Part shown: piece after piece, positions 33,747 through 41,103 of the stretch
Layout: each line of letters starts with the position of its first letter
How positions within the stretch are numbered: the stretch's first letter is position 1
Source: an uncultured Pelagibacteraceae bacterium
GTDB lineage: Bacteria; Pseudomonadota; Alphaproteobacteria; Pelagibacterales; Pelagibacteraceae
Assembly: GCA_902571055.1 (NCBI GenBank)
Contig: CACGAM010000007.1
Location: 1 to 41,103 of the forward strand
Length of the DNA: 41,103 nt
Reading direction: 5' to 3'
Notes under the pieces: model-generated
Told to the model about the DNA's origin: nothing
Databases searched by the model: none
What the model saw: only the letters and a program-made list of their open reading frames with translations
Translations under genes and position numbers: made by a program

Positions 33747-34655
33747 ATGGCGGACCAGTTATTATTTTTTATTGAGGTTGTTGTTGGAGGTCTGCTAGCA
33801 GGCACGATGTACTCACTAGTGGCGTTAGGATTTGTATTAATTTTTAAAGCATCTGCAACATTTAACTTTTCTCAAGGAGCAATGGTTTTTTTCGCAGTAC
33901 TTGCTTTTGTAGGATTTATGCAAGATTTTAACGTTCCATTTGTTTTAGCATTCTTTTTAGCGGTAGGTTTAATGGTAATTGTAGGTTTATGCACTGAAAG
34001 ACTTGTTTTAAGGCCATTAATGAATCAGAGTGAGGACACATTGTTGATGGCAACTATTGGGTTAGGCTATGTTTTAGAGGGTCTTGCGCAAGCAATGTGG
34101 GGTGTTGAGGTTAGAAGATTGGATTTGGGTATAAAGGACTTTCCAATACCGTGGATTGCGGACAATCTTAAACTATTTATAAGCGCAATAGACTTAACAG
34201 CGGGCATTGTTGCTTTTGGAATGATAATAGGTCTATCATTATTGTTTAAATATACAAAAATGGGACTCGGGTTAAGAGCAGTTGCTGATGATGCAGGTGC
34301 AGCAAGTTCTATTGGTATACCATTAAAACACATTATGTTACTTGTATGGTCCGCAGCAGGTGTTGTTGCTTTAGTAGCAGGAATGATGTGGGGTGCAAGA
34401 GCAGGGGTACAATTTGCATTAGTTGATCTAGCATTAAAAGCGCTACCTGTTCTTATTATTGGTGGATTTTCTTCAATTCCTGGAGCCATAATTGGTGGTT
34501 TATTAATTGGGGCTGTTGAAAAAGTTCTAGAGGTATACATTGGACCATTTTTTGGAGGTGCTATAGAGGGATGGGCGCCATACGTACTAGCAATTTTCTT
34601 TTTGTTATATAGACCCGAAGGTTTATTTGGAGAAAAAATTATTAGGAGAGTTTAA
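33747..34655 (+). CDS. ABC transporter permease, LivH type
   Basis: 302 residues with about eight hydrophobic segments. LivH-type stretches: GGLLAGTMYSLVALGFVLIF, FNFSQGAMVF, LRPLMNQSEDTLLMATIG, the coupling-helix region GLGLRAVADDAGAASSIGI, and ALPVLIIGGFSSIPGAIIGG. It forms half of the inner-membrane channel with the LivM-like protein encoded 2 bp later. A large antisense frame across this gene reflects its GC-richer Ala/Gly codons and is not a gene. Confidence 0.92.
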   Translation: MADQLLFFIEVVVGGLLAGTMYSLVALGFVLIFKASATFNFSQGAMVFFAVLAFVGFMQDFNVPFVLAFFLAVGLMVIVGLCTERLVLRPLMNQSEDTLLMATIGLGYVLEGLAQAMWGVEVRRLDLGIKDFPIPWIADNLKLFISAIDLTAGIVAFGMIIGLSLLFKYTKMGLGLRAVADDAGAASSIGIPLKHIMLLVWSAAGVVALVAGMMWGARAGVQFALVDLALKALPVLIIGGFSSIPGAIIGGLLIGAVEKVLEVYIGPFFGGAIEGWAPYVLAIFFLLYRPEGLFGEKIIRRV

Positions 34656-34657
34656 AT

Positions 34658-35689
34658 ATGAAGCCAATTTTCATGACATATACAAGAGGTGATTTAATCA
34701 ATCTTGCTATATTATTAATTGTCGGCGTTATAGTTATTCCTATGACTGTATCATCGGGATACTGGTATACTTCGATATTAATTCCATGGTTATGTCTAGC
34801 TTTAGCTACAATCGGACAACAGATTATTATGGGATACACAGGTCAACTAGCTCTTGGTGCTGCAGGATTTATGGCAGCGGGTGCATTTGCATGTTTTAAT
34901 TTAATATTAAGAGTTCCAGGTATTCCTTTTGTAGGTGCATTATTGATATCAGGATTAATTGCTGCAGCATTTGGTATATTATTCGGATTACCAAGTTTAA
35001 GAGTAAGAGGAATTTATTTAATGGTTGCAACGCTTGCATCCCAATTTTTCATTATATGGATGATTGATAAATTTGGTTGGTTTAAAAATTACGACTCTTC
35101 AGGAATTATCACTGCCCAAGATATAGTAATCTTGGGAAAACCATTTACTTCACCTATTGAAATGTACTTAGTTATTGTTGCCGTGGTAACGCCGATGACA
35201 CTTATTGCAATGAATATGGCAAGAGGAAGTACTGGAAGAAATTGGATGTCAGTAAGAGACATGGATATAGCCGCAGAATCAATGGGAGTATCATTACTTA
35301 AAACAAAATTACAAGCTTTTGCAATAAGTTCATTTTATTGTGGTGTTGCTGGAGCTCTTTTTGCATTTACATATTTGAAATCATTAGAACCAGTAGCATT
35401 TGACATTAAATTATCTTTTAAGGTTCTATTTATGGTTATATTGGGTGGCTTAGGAACAATAAATGGCGCATTTATTGGAGCAGCATTTATCTTATTATTC
35501 CCAGTGTTACTTAATTACATAGGGAATAATGTATTCCACGGGGCAATAGATGCCACAATTATATCAGCAATTGAACAGGTTGTTTTTGGTGTCTTAATGA
35601 TAATATTTATGATTTATGAACCTCTCGGAATGGCAAAGTTATGGGAAACCATAAAGATTAAAATTGCTAGGTTGTTTTCAAAAACATAA
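34658..35689 (+). CDS. ABC transporter permease, LivM type
   Basis: 343 residues with about nine to ten hydrophobic segments. LivM features: MGYTGQLALGAAGFMAAGAF, GLPSLRVRGIYLMVATLA, SVRDMDIAAESMGVSLLKTK (the coupling helix with the EAA-like loop) and VILGGLGTINGAFIGAAF. The last residues are basic. The 3' end is followed directly (no spacer) by an ATG that opens a 28-codon hydrophobic frame. Confidence 0.92.
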   Translation: MKPIFMTYTRGDLINLAILLIVGVIVIPMTVSSGYWYTSILIPWLCLALATIGQQIIMGYTGQLALGAAGFMAAGAFACFNLILRVPGIPFVGALLISGLIAAAFGILFGLPSLRVRGIYLMVATLASQFFIIWMIDKFGWFKNYDSSGIITAQDIVILGKPFTSPIEMYLVIVAVVTPMTLIAMNMARGSTGRNWMSVRDMDIAAESMGVSLLKTKLQAFAISSFYCGVAGALFAFTYLKSLEPVAFDIKLSFKVLFMVILGGLGTINGAFIGAAFILLFPVLLNYIGNNVFHGAIDATIISAIEQVVFGVLMIIFMIYEPLGMAKLWETIKIKIARLFSKT

Positions 35690-35776
35690 ATGAATAGAAA
35701 AACAAGACTTATTTTAGCTCTTATACTAGGTATCGGTATTGGTCTTATGGTAAAAAATAATTTTATTATTGGATAG
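35690..35776 (+). CDS. Putative 28-residue single-span membrane peptide at the end of the importer operon
   Basis: The ATG follows the livM-like stop with no gap (TAA-ATG) and the frame closes with TAG at 35774-35776. The product starts MNRKTR, continues with a hydrophobic helix rich in small residues (LILALILGIGIGLMV) and ends KNNFIIG. That is a positively charged N-terminus plus one membrane span with a GxGxG helix-packing pattern. It is too short for routine gene calling. Position, spacing and composition fit a small partner of the permeases, but only conservation could prove it. Confidence 0.45.
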   Translation: MNRKTRLILALILGIGIGLMVKNNFIIG

Positions 35777-35778
35777 AC

Positions 35779-36174
35779 TTAATTTTTTATCTTCAAAGCT
35801 TCAACTATTGCATTAATTGGAAGGTATATACAATTCCTTCTTTTATAATTTTTTTTATTAAAAATTTTAAAAAATTTTCCTTCGATACTTATCTCTTGGT
35901 CATGATAAAATTTATTAATTAACTTAATTTTTTGTATTACAGATTTCAAATTTTTATTAATTATATTTTTAGTTATTAGACTTGCAGATGCTTGACAGTA
36001 TATACATGATTTAGTTTCATAACCTATATCTTTTATTATGTTTTTTTTTAAATTAATTTTTAATTTAATGTAATCACCGCACATCGGATTTTTTTTTAAT
36101 GCACTATGAGTGAAATTGTCTAATTTTTTCATATTTTTAGTATCTGAAGCAATCTTTAAAATATCTAAATCCAT
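35779..36174 (-). CDS. SufU/IscU-like iron-sulfur cluster scaffold protein
   Basis: 131 residues of the NifU N-terminal (IscU/SufU) fold. The three ligand cysteines and the aspartate are in place: Cys32 and Asp34 in NPMCGD, Cys57 in SCIYCQASASLIT, and Cys115 in RRNCIYLPINAI. An extra Cys60 makes a CxxC not usual in the family. The pattern is closer to SufU (zinc-containing sulfur acceptor for SufS) than to IscU, which has His-Cys at the last site. No other suf or isc gene is in the window. It is divergent from an EamA gene (83 bp) and faces the small peptide ORF. Confidence 0.8.
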   Translation of the reverse strand: MDLDILKIASDTKNMKKLDNFTHSALKKNPMCGDYIKLKINLKKNIIKDIGYETKSCIYCQASASLITKNIINKNLKSVIQKIKLINKFYHDQEISIEGKFFKIFNKKNYKRRNCIYLPINAIVEALKIKN

Positions 36175-36257
36175 AAAGTCTTAATTTACACTGTAATTGA
36201 AATATTTTTAATATTTATTTTCTTGTGTAGAAAAAAAATAAGTATTAAAAATTGTTA

Positions 36258-37163
36258 ATGCTAGAGCTTAAAAATCAGAAAGCCGCAGTTCCTATTGTAC
36301 TATTCGCTGGATTGTTTTGGTCGTTAGGCCCATATGTGGTTAGAAATATAGATGCAGCCAACACAGTCCCTTGGCAATATCTTTTCACCAGGGGAGTAGT
36401 AATCTTTCTGCTATTAAACTGTTTTTTATATTTTGAAGAGGGAATTAAATTTTATAAAAATTATTTAAAAGTTGGTTTATCTGGAATTTTAGGAGGGTTG
36501 GGACTAGCAATTGCAATGATATCTTTTATATGGTCGATTACAAATACATCTGCTGCAATTACATTATTGTGTCTAGCAGCGATGCCATTCATAACTGCTT
36601 TATTAAGTTTTTTATTTCTTAAAGAAAAAATTTCATTAAGTGTTTGGCTTACAATAATAATTGCTGCAGTTGGGATCGTAATAATGGCTGTTGGAAATAA
36701 AAATACAGGATCTATTATAGGTCTAATTTTTGGATTAGCTTCTGCATTAGGTTTTGCAATATTTTCTGTAACTCTTCGCTGGAGAAGACAGACACCAAAA
36801 TTTACAACAGTATCAATTGCAGGTTTAATATGCGCAATTATTTCAGGTTTTGTAATTTTAAATCAGGATTTAAATTTTTTATCCTCTAGTAAAAATCAAG
36901 CTTTATTTGCTACACATGGCTCTTTAGTATGTATTGGTCTTATTTTATACTCTATAGGCTCAAAACATATCCAGGCAGCTGAACTCACACTTTTATCACT
37001 AACAGAGGTAATTGGTGGAATATTTTGGGTGTGGTTGCCGTGGCTAGGAATAAATGAAGTCCCATCCAACAATACTATAATCGGAGGATTTTTAATCTTT
37101 GTATCTATATTTTATTACAGTTTAATTATTCAAAATAACAAAAGGTTTATAGGTTTAAATTAG
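36258..37163 (+). CDS. EamA/DMT-family transporter, first gene of the amidinotransferase operon
   Basis: 301 residues from the ATG at 36258 (MLELKNQKAAV); a TTG two codons earlier is possible. About ten hydrophobic segments in two EamA repeats: AGLFWSLGPYVVR, ITNTSAAITLLCLAAMPFIT and LFLKEKISLSVW in the first; GLASALGFAIFSVTLRWRR and TLLSLTEVIGGIFWVW in the second. The downstream amidinotransferase gene starts with no spacer after the stop, so the substrate probably belongs to that pathway: a guanidino compound, arginine, glycine or threonine. This is inference; the family is broad. Confidence 0.85.
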   Translation: MLELKNQKAAVPIVLFAGLFWSLGPYVVRNIDAANTVPWQYLFTRGVVIFLLLNCFLYFEEGIKFYKNYLKVGLSGILGGLGLAIAMISFIWSITNTSAAITLLCLAAMPFITALLSFLFLKEKISLSVWLTIIIAAVGIVIMAVGNKNTGSIIGLIFGLASALGFAIFSVTLRWRRQTPKFTTVSIAGLICAIISGFVILNQDLNFLSSSKNQALFATHGSLVCIGLILYSIGSKHIQAAELTLLSLTEVIGGIFWVWLPWLGINEVPSNNTIIGGFLIFVSIFYYSLIIQNNKRFIGLN

Positions 37164-38273
37164 ATGAGCAAAATTATTGTAAACAGTTGGAATGAGTGGG
37201 ACCCTTTAAAACATGTCATTTTAGGAAAGGCAGATGGTTGTTGCATACCCGCACCTGAGCCAGCACTAGACGCAAAGGTTCCCGAAGACTCTGACATGAA
37301 AGGTAAATATGGTCCAAGAACTCAAGAAACCGTGGATAAAGCAAATGAACTACTAGATAATTTTGAAAAAATTCTTACAAAAAGGGGGATCAAAGTAGAT
37401 AGACCCCAGTCTATAAATCATAATCAAAAAATTGAAACACCTGATTGGAAGTCAGAAACCATGTTTGGTTGTATGCCAGCAAGAGATGTTATTTTAACTG
37501 TGGGAAATGAGATGTTAGAAGCTACAATGAGTTACAGATGTAGATGGTTCGAATATTTAAATTATAGACCACTTTTACAAAAATATTTTAATGAGGATTC
37601 TAAAATGAAACATGAAACAGCACCTAAACCTAGACTTACAGACTTAGATTATAGAAAGGATTATTTATCTGACACAATAAGTATTCAAAAAAGACTAGAA
37701 TGGACAAAAAAAAAGTTTTTTGTAACAACAGAAGAAGAACCATTATTTGATGCGGCTGATATTTTAAGATTTGGAAAAGATTTAATTGTTCAACACGGAT
37801 TTACTACTAATCTCAAAGGTATTGATTGGCTTAGAAGACATTTTCAAAATCATAGAGTGCATACTGTAAATTTTCCTGGGGACCCTTACCCAATACATAT
37901 TGATGCTACTTTTACACCAATTACAGAGGGTATAATTATTAATAATCCCCAAAGAAGACTACCTGAGGAACAAAGAAAGCTTTTTGAAAAAAATGGATGG
38001 AAAATTATCGATGCAGCTCAACCTGCTCATAATTCTCCACCACCATTGTGTTATTCATCAGTTTGGCTATCAATGAATGTATTAGTTTTAGACCCAAAAA
38101 CTGTATGCGTAGAGAAAAGTGAAGTTTATCAAGCTGAACAAATAGATAAACTTGGATTAGAGGTCGTACCCGTTGAATTAAGAGATGCATATGCGTTTGG
38201 CGGCGGATTGCATTGTAGTACTGCTGACGTTTTTAGAGAGGGAAATTTAAAAGATTACTTTCCTAACCAATAA
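37164..38273 (+). CDS. Glycine amidinotransferase-like enzyme (AGAT family)
   Basis: 369 residues of the amidinotransferase superfamily, closest in pattern to arginine:glycine amidinotransferase. The catalytic triad fits the human enzyme in order and spacing: Asp196 in LFDAAD, His245 in PIHIDATF, nucleophile Cys351 in GGGLHCSTAD. Other matches are NSWNEWDPLKHVILG, MPARD and GIDWLRRHF. It moves an amidino group from a guanidine donor to an amine acceptor (arginine + glycine giving guanidinoacetate + ornithine, or the reverse). Related members use other acceptors, so the substrate is not certain. It lies between an EamA transporter and threonine aldolase with 0-1 bp gaps. Confidence 0.88.
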   Translation: MSKIIVNSWNEWDPLKHVILGKADGCCIPAPEPALDAKVPEDSDMKGKYGPRTQETVDKANELLDNFEKILTKRGIKVDRPQSINHNQKIETPDWKSETMFGCMPARDVILTVGNEMLEATMSYRCRWFEYLNYRPLLQKYFNEDSKMKHETAPKPRLTDLDYRKDYLSDTISIQKRLEWTKKKFFVTTEEEPLFDAADILRFGKDLIVQHGFTTNLKGIDWLRRHFQNHRVHTVNFPGDPYPIHIDATFTPITEGIIINNPQRRLPEEQRKLFEKNGWKIIDAAQPAHNSPPPLCYSSVWLSMNVLVLDPKTVCVEKSEVYQAEQIDKLGLEVVPVELRDAYAFGGGLHCSTADVFREGNLKDYFPNQ

Positions 38274-38274
38274 T

Positions 38275-39300
38275 ATGACAATCTTTGCCTCAGATAATGT
38301 TACAGCTGCCTGTCCAGAAGTAATTCAAGCAATTAACAATGCAAATAATGGAAATGTAGATTCTTATGGAGATGACCAATGGACAAATAACTTAGAAATA
38401 AAATTTTCTGAATTATTTGAAAAAAAAATAAAAGTATTTACTGCTATAACAGGAACTGCGGCTAATTCATTAGCTTTATCTGCAATTACTCCAAATTATG
38501 GAAATATATATTGTCATAAAATTTCACATATTAATGTGGATGAGTGTGGAGCACCTGAGTTCTTTACAGGTGGCGCTAAACTAATAACTATCGATGGTTT
38601 TAATGGTAAATTTAGTGCAGAAGATTTAAGAAAAAATATTAGAGGTGAGGGAGTGGTTCATAATACCCAACCTTCTACGGTAAGTATTACACAATCTTGT
38701 GAAACAGGAGTAGTTTACAAAATAGACGAAATAGAAAAAATTACTGAAATTGCAAAGAAAAACAACATGAAAGTTCATATGGATGGAGCACGTTTTTCAA
38801 ATGCTGTAGTCTCACTAAAAAAAACACCAGCTGAAATTACCTGGAAATCAGGTATCGATGTTTTAACATTTGGTGGAACTAAGAATGGATGTTTAGATGC
38901 AGAGGCAATAATCTTTTTTAATTTAGAAGATATTAAAAATTTTAAATATCTTCAAAAGAGGTCAGGACAATTGTTGTCGAAAATGAGATTTCTTTCAGCT
39001 CAACTGGATGCATATATATCAAATAACTTATGGTACAAAAATGCTAAAAATTCTAATAGTATGGCAAAAATTTTAAGCACAAAACTTTCAAGATTAAATA
39101 GTATTGAAATAACTTATCCAACAGAATCCAACGAAGTATTTGTTAAAATTCCAAAAGGTATACAAGATCATCTAACAAAAAAGGGGTATTATGCTGTTCC
39201 AGACGAAACATTTGATGGTTCTGTTAGATTTGTGTCAGCATGGAATACCACAGAAAAAGATATAGATAAATTAGTAAACACTATTAGAGAAAAATTATAA
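38275..39300 (+). CDS. ltaE: Low-specificity L-threonine aldolase
   Basis: PLP enzyme that splits threonine or allo-threonine to glycine and acetaldehyde. 341 residues; family marks are FASDNVTAACPEVIQA, GDDQWTNNLE, FTAITGTAANSLAL, the HINVDECGAPEFFTGG stretch, HMDGARFSNA and the PLP Lys203 in TFGGTKNGCLDAEA. The substrate may be a different beta-hydroxy amino acid, as is common in this family. It is one base after the amidinotransferase gene, suggesting one pathway in which both enzymes handle glycine. Its 3' end is 2 bp from the convergent MFS gene. Confidence 0.9.
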   Translation: MTIFASDNVTAACPEVIQAINNANNGNVDSYGDDQWTNNLEIKFSELFEKKIKVFTAITGTAANSLALSAITPNYGNIYCHKISHINVDECGAPEFFTGGAKLITIDGFNGKFSAEDLRKNIRGEGVVHNTQPSTVSITQSCETGVVYKIDEIEKITEIAKKNNMKVHMDGARFSNAVVSLKKTPAEITWKSGIDVLTFGGTKNGCLDAEAIIFFNLEDIKNFKYLQKRSGQLLSKMRFLSAQLDAYISNNLWYKNAKNSNSMAKILSTKLSRLNSIEITYPTESNEVFVKIPKGIQDHLTKKGYYAVPDETFDGSVRFVSAWNTTEKDIDKLVNTIREKL

Positions 39301-39302
39301 AC

Positions 39303-40589
39303 TTAAATTTTTTTATTATCCAAATTTGCTGGTGTATCAGGATCTAGTTGTAACCCAGCAGGCGTAATAGTTGCAGGTATGGGAGTGAAAGTTGACTCTG
39401 GATTGTTTGTAACCTCTCTTACTTTCATTCTATAAATACCAAAAAAACCAATAATTAAATGGAAAAGAATTAAAAAAATAAAAAACCCATTCAGATCAAG
39501 AAATTGAATAAATAGTGAGCATAATATTGGTCCAGATATTGCACCAAACCCAAATATTAATTGCAAACCACCACCTGCCGCAACAAATTTATTCTTATCT
39601 ACAAAATCATTTGTATGCGCAAGGTTTAACGAGAATAAAGGTAAACAAAAACCAGTATAAAGACCAACAAATATAAAAAATAAAATTTTTTTATAATGCA
39701 TTTCTGTTAACCAATAAATATTTTCTATTGGATCATTGGAGGTTAATATTGACAGAAAAGCTAATAAAGCTGCAAAAAAAGTTGTAATCACAATTACTGA
39801 TCTTCTATCATATTTATCAGATATATAACCAATTGGCCATTGACCAAGCACACCAGAAATTGTTGAAATAAAAAGAAGAATAGATGTTTCAAATAAATTA
39901 AAATTTGCTTTAGTTGCATAAAAAGCGATTAAAGAAAAAAAACCTCCATGAATAATTCCTGTGCAAAAAGAACTTACACTTCCTAATGGGGAGATTTTAT
40001 ATAAATCTATTATATTCATGGTTCCAATTTTTTTAAATTTTGGTGCCGATCTTTTTGTAAGCAGAATAGGAACTAAAGCTAAAGATAGTAAAACCGAAAC
40101 TAAAATAAAAGGCTCATAATTAATTGGATCACTAACGTTTAGAAGCAACATGCCAATTGAGAGACCCAAATAAATTATAATCATATAAGCTGATAATAGC
40201 TGCCCTCTATTTTTATTAGTTGCTCTATCATTTAACCAACTTTCGCTTACAATGTAGCAACTAACTAAGCTTATGCCTGTGATAAATCTACTTATAGTCC
40301 ACATAAATGGATTAACGTATGCAACAGCTAATAAAGCACTTAATGATGCAAGAGATGCAAATGCAGCAAAAACTCTTATATGACCGACTTTTGATACTAA
40401 CTTGGGCGTTGTTTTTGATCCTACAAAATAACCTATGTAATATCCTGACATAAAAATACCAGTCGTTATAACGCTAAAATTCTCAATTACAGACCTAATT
40501 CCCATCACTTGTAATTGTAGACCATGTGCAATCATCATAGTTCCAATTCCTATGAATAATGCCCAGGATTTTTTAACCTCTTTTTGCAT
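39303..40589 (-). CDS. MFS transporter (YcaD/nitrate-porter-like superfamily member)
   Basis: 428 residues with twelve hydrophobic segments in two halves. The loop between helices 2 and 3 (GSKTTPKLVSKVGHIRVFA) and the equivalent loop in the second half (GYISDKYDRRSVIVI, matching the G-x3-D-x2-G/R-R motif) mark the major facilitator superfamily. Similarity of the N-terminus (GIGTMMIAHGLQLQVMGIR) points to the YcaD-type subgroup. The C-terminal tail after residue 400 is unusual: rich in Pro and Thr (STFTPIPATITPAGLQLDPD), probably cytosolic. The substrate is unknown. It lies 30 bp after an EamA gene on the same strand. Confidence 0.85.
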   Translation of the reverse strand: MQKEVKKSWALFIGIGTMMIAHGLQLQVMGIRSVIENFSVITTGIFMSGYYIGYFVGSKTTPKLVSKVGHIRVFAAFASLASLSALLAVAYVNPFMWTISRFITGISLVSCYIVSESWLNDRATNKNRGQLLSAYMIIIYLGLSIGMLLLNVSDPINYEPFILVSVLLSLALVPILLTKRSAPKFKKIGTMNIIDLYKISPLGSVSSFCTGIIHGGFFSLIAFYATKANFNLFETSILLFISTISGVLGQWPIGYISDKYDRRSVIVITTFFAALLAFLSILTSNDPIENIYWLTEMHYKKILFFIFVGLYTGFCLPLFSLNLAHTNDFVDKNKFVAAGGGLQLIFGFGAISGPILCSLFIQFLDLNGFFIFLILFHLIIGFFGIYRMKVREVTNNPESTFTPIPATITPAGLQLDPDTPANLDNKKI

Positions 40590-40619
40590 ATATAAAAGTA
40601 AATATAATTTGTTTTGAGG

Positions 40620-41103
40620 CTAAGTAGATTTGATTTGTGTTTTTTTTAAGGCCAAAAATGAATGTAAAGCAATTGTAATAATTATCACTATACCACCAAT
40701 TATTGTTTGAACACTTGGTTGTTCTTTAATTATAAGCCATACCCAAATTGGCCCAAGTATCACTTCCAATAGGAAAAATAAATTCACCTCTGGTGCAGAA
40801 ATATATCTTGGGGCTATAGTTACTAATACAAAAGGAATAGCGACACACATTATACACATCAAAGGAACTATTATTTTGTCTGATGTTACTAGGTCAAAAT
40901 TTTCAACAAAAAAGAATGCAAATATTGCAACAATAAGTTTTCCTATAACTGCTGATGGTACCAAATCTCTATCCTTAGCAAACCTTGCGAGATTTGCATT
41001 TATAGCTAGACCAAGCGCTGTTACAAAACCAAATAAATCTCCAACTATATTTCCAATTTGTATCGAGTCATAAAATATAAATGTAACTGAAAAAAATGTT
41101 ACA
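40620..41103 (-). CDS. EamA/DMT-family transporter, C-terminal part (5' end outside window)
   Basis: The frame stays open to the edge of the window, so only the last 160 residues are visible; the TTG at 40964 is internal. The visible part has about five hydrophobic segments and ends like other EamA proteins: FFLLEVILGPIWVWLIIKEQPS, then a glycine-rich last helix IIGGIVIIITIALHSF. Upstream residues include GNIVGDLFGFVTALGLA, the start of the second EamA repeat. It is the third EamA transporter in 41 kb. The substrate is unknown; the MFS transporter gene follows 30 bp downstream. Confidence 0.82.
   Translation of the reverse strand, partial: VTFFSVTFIFYDSIQIGNIVGDLFGFVTALGLAINANLARFAKDRDLVPSAVIGKLIVAIFAFFFVENFDLVTSDKIIVPLMCIMCVAIPFVLVTIAPRYISAPEVNLFFLLEVILGPIWVWLIIKEQPSVQTIIGGIVIIITIALHSFLALKKTQIKST

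Noticed and set aside
34067..34540. 157-codon open frame on the - strand inside the LivH-like permease gene
   Set aside because: Mirror of GC-richer Ala/Gly codons of a clearly conserved permease; the product shows no recognisable fold and has no independent start signals.
35690..35776. Treating the 28-codon frame as a readthrough tail of livM
   Set aside because: The livM stop is TAA directly before an in-place ATG, and LivM-type proteins normally end where this one does; a separate small peptide is the simpler reading.
40876..41073. 65-codon + strand open frame at the end of the window
   Set aside because: Lies antisense to the EamA gene, which is open on the - strand to the window edge and shows transporter helices.
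1..41103. Mobile elements, CRISPR array, tRNA or rRNA genes, toxin-antitoxin or phage modules
   Set aside because: Looked for direct-repeat arrays, transposase or integrase motifs, and tRNA-like cloverleaf or TTCGA-loop sequences in all gaps; nothing convincing was seen by eye. A short divergent repeat could have been missed.

Overview
The window reads as a streamlined marine alphaproteobacterium of the SAR11 (Pelagibacterales) type. This is inferred from very low GC, genes touching or overlapping by 1-18 bp, no gap above about 185 bp, lysine/asparagine-rich proteins, many transport genes, a tandem glycine riboswitch before gcvT, and the partnership of recA with a TolC-like gene and alaS. I see no insertion sequence, phage gene, CRISPR array, tRNA or rRNA. 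Nearly all of it is coding, so novelty is more likely in gene combinations, leaders and very small ORFs than in an island.

Layout. 1-5974: end of a TolC-like efflux gene, recA with a strong terminator, alaS, and convergent icd. 6051-12855: one long + strand run of phospholipid synthesis (psd, pssA), a glycosyltransferase, rlmE, then guaB-TPR-guaA and panB. The IMP dehydrogenase here lacks its CBS module. 12852-17285: TerC and TPR genes with pxpA on the - strand, and pxpB-pxpC-EamA transporter on the + strand, which together give a 5-oxoprolinase locus. 17313-25526: tandem glycine riboswitch, gcvT-gcvH-gcvP, and with only 5 bp spacing a four-gene lipid-modifying cluster (COG2907 flavoprotein, DUF1365, CFA-type methyltransferase, DUF3833 lipoprotein). 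25523-27877: SDR (-), TspO and a FOXRED1/DAO-like oxidase. 27872-30466: a small membrane ORF, exported MsrA, NAD-formate dehydrogenase and HPP protein, all on the - strand. 30675-35776: a five-gene Liv-type (HAAT) ABC importer with a nested hairpin after the binding-protein gene and a 28-codon hydrophobic ORF at its end. 35779-41103: SufU-like scaffold (-), then EamA transporter, glycine amidinotransferase-like enzyme and threonine aldolase (+), then an MFS transporter and a truncated EamA transporter (-).

A recurring theme is glycine and one-carbon metabolism. Glycine is cleaved by GcvTHP under a glycine sensor. It could be supplied by threonine aldolase, by an amidinotransferase acting on guanidinoacetate, or by an amine oxidase. 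C1 units could leave as formate through formate dehydrogenase, or as SAM used by the CFA-type methyltransferase in the same apparent transcript. That linkage is inference; the individual family assignments are mostly firm. Best candidates for something undescribed: the glycine-switched transcript that appears to run into lipid modification, an extended riboswitch P1 helix reaching the gcvT start codon, the EamA/amidinotransferase/threonine aldolase operon, and two unannotated small membrane ORFs.
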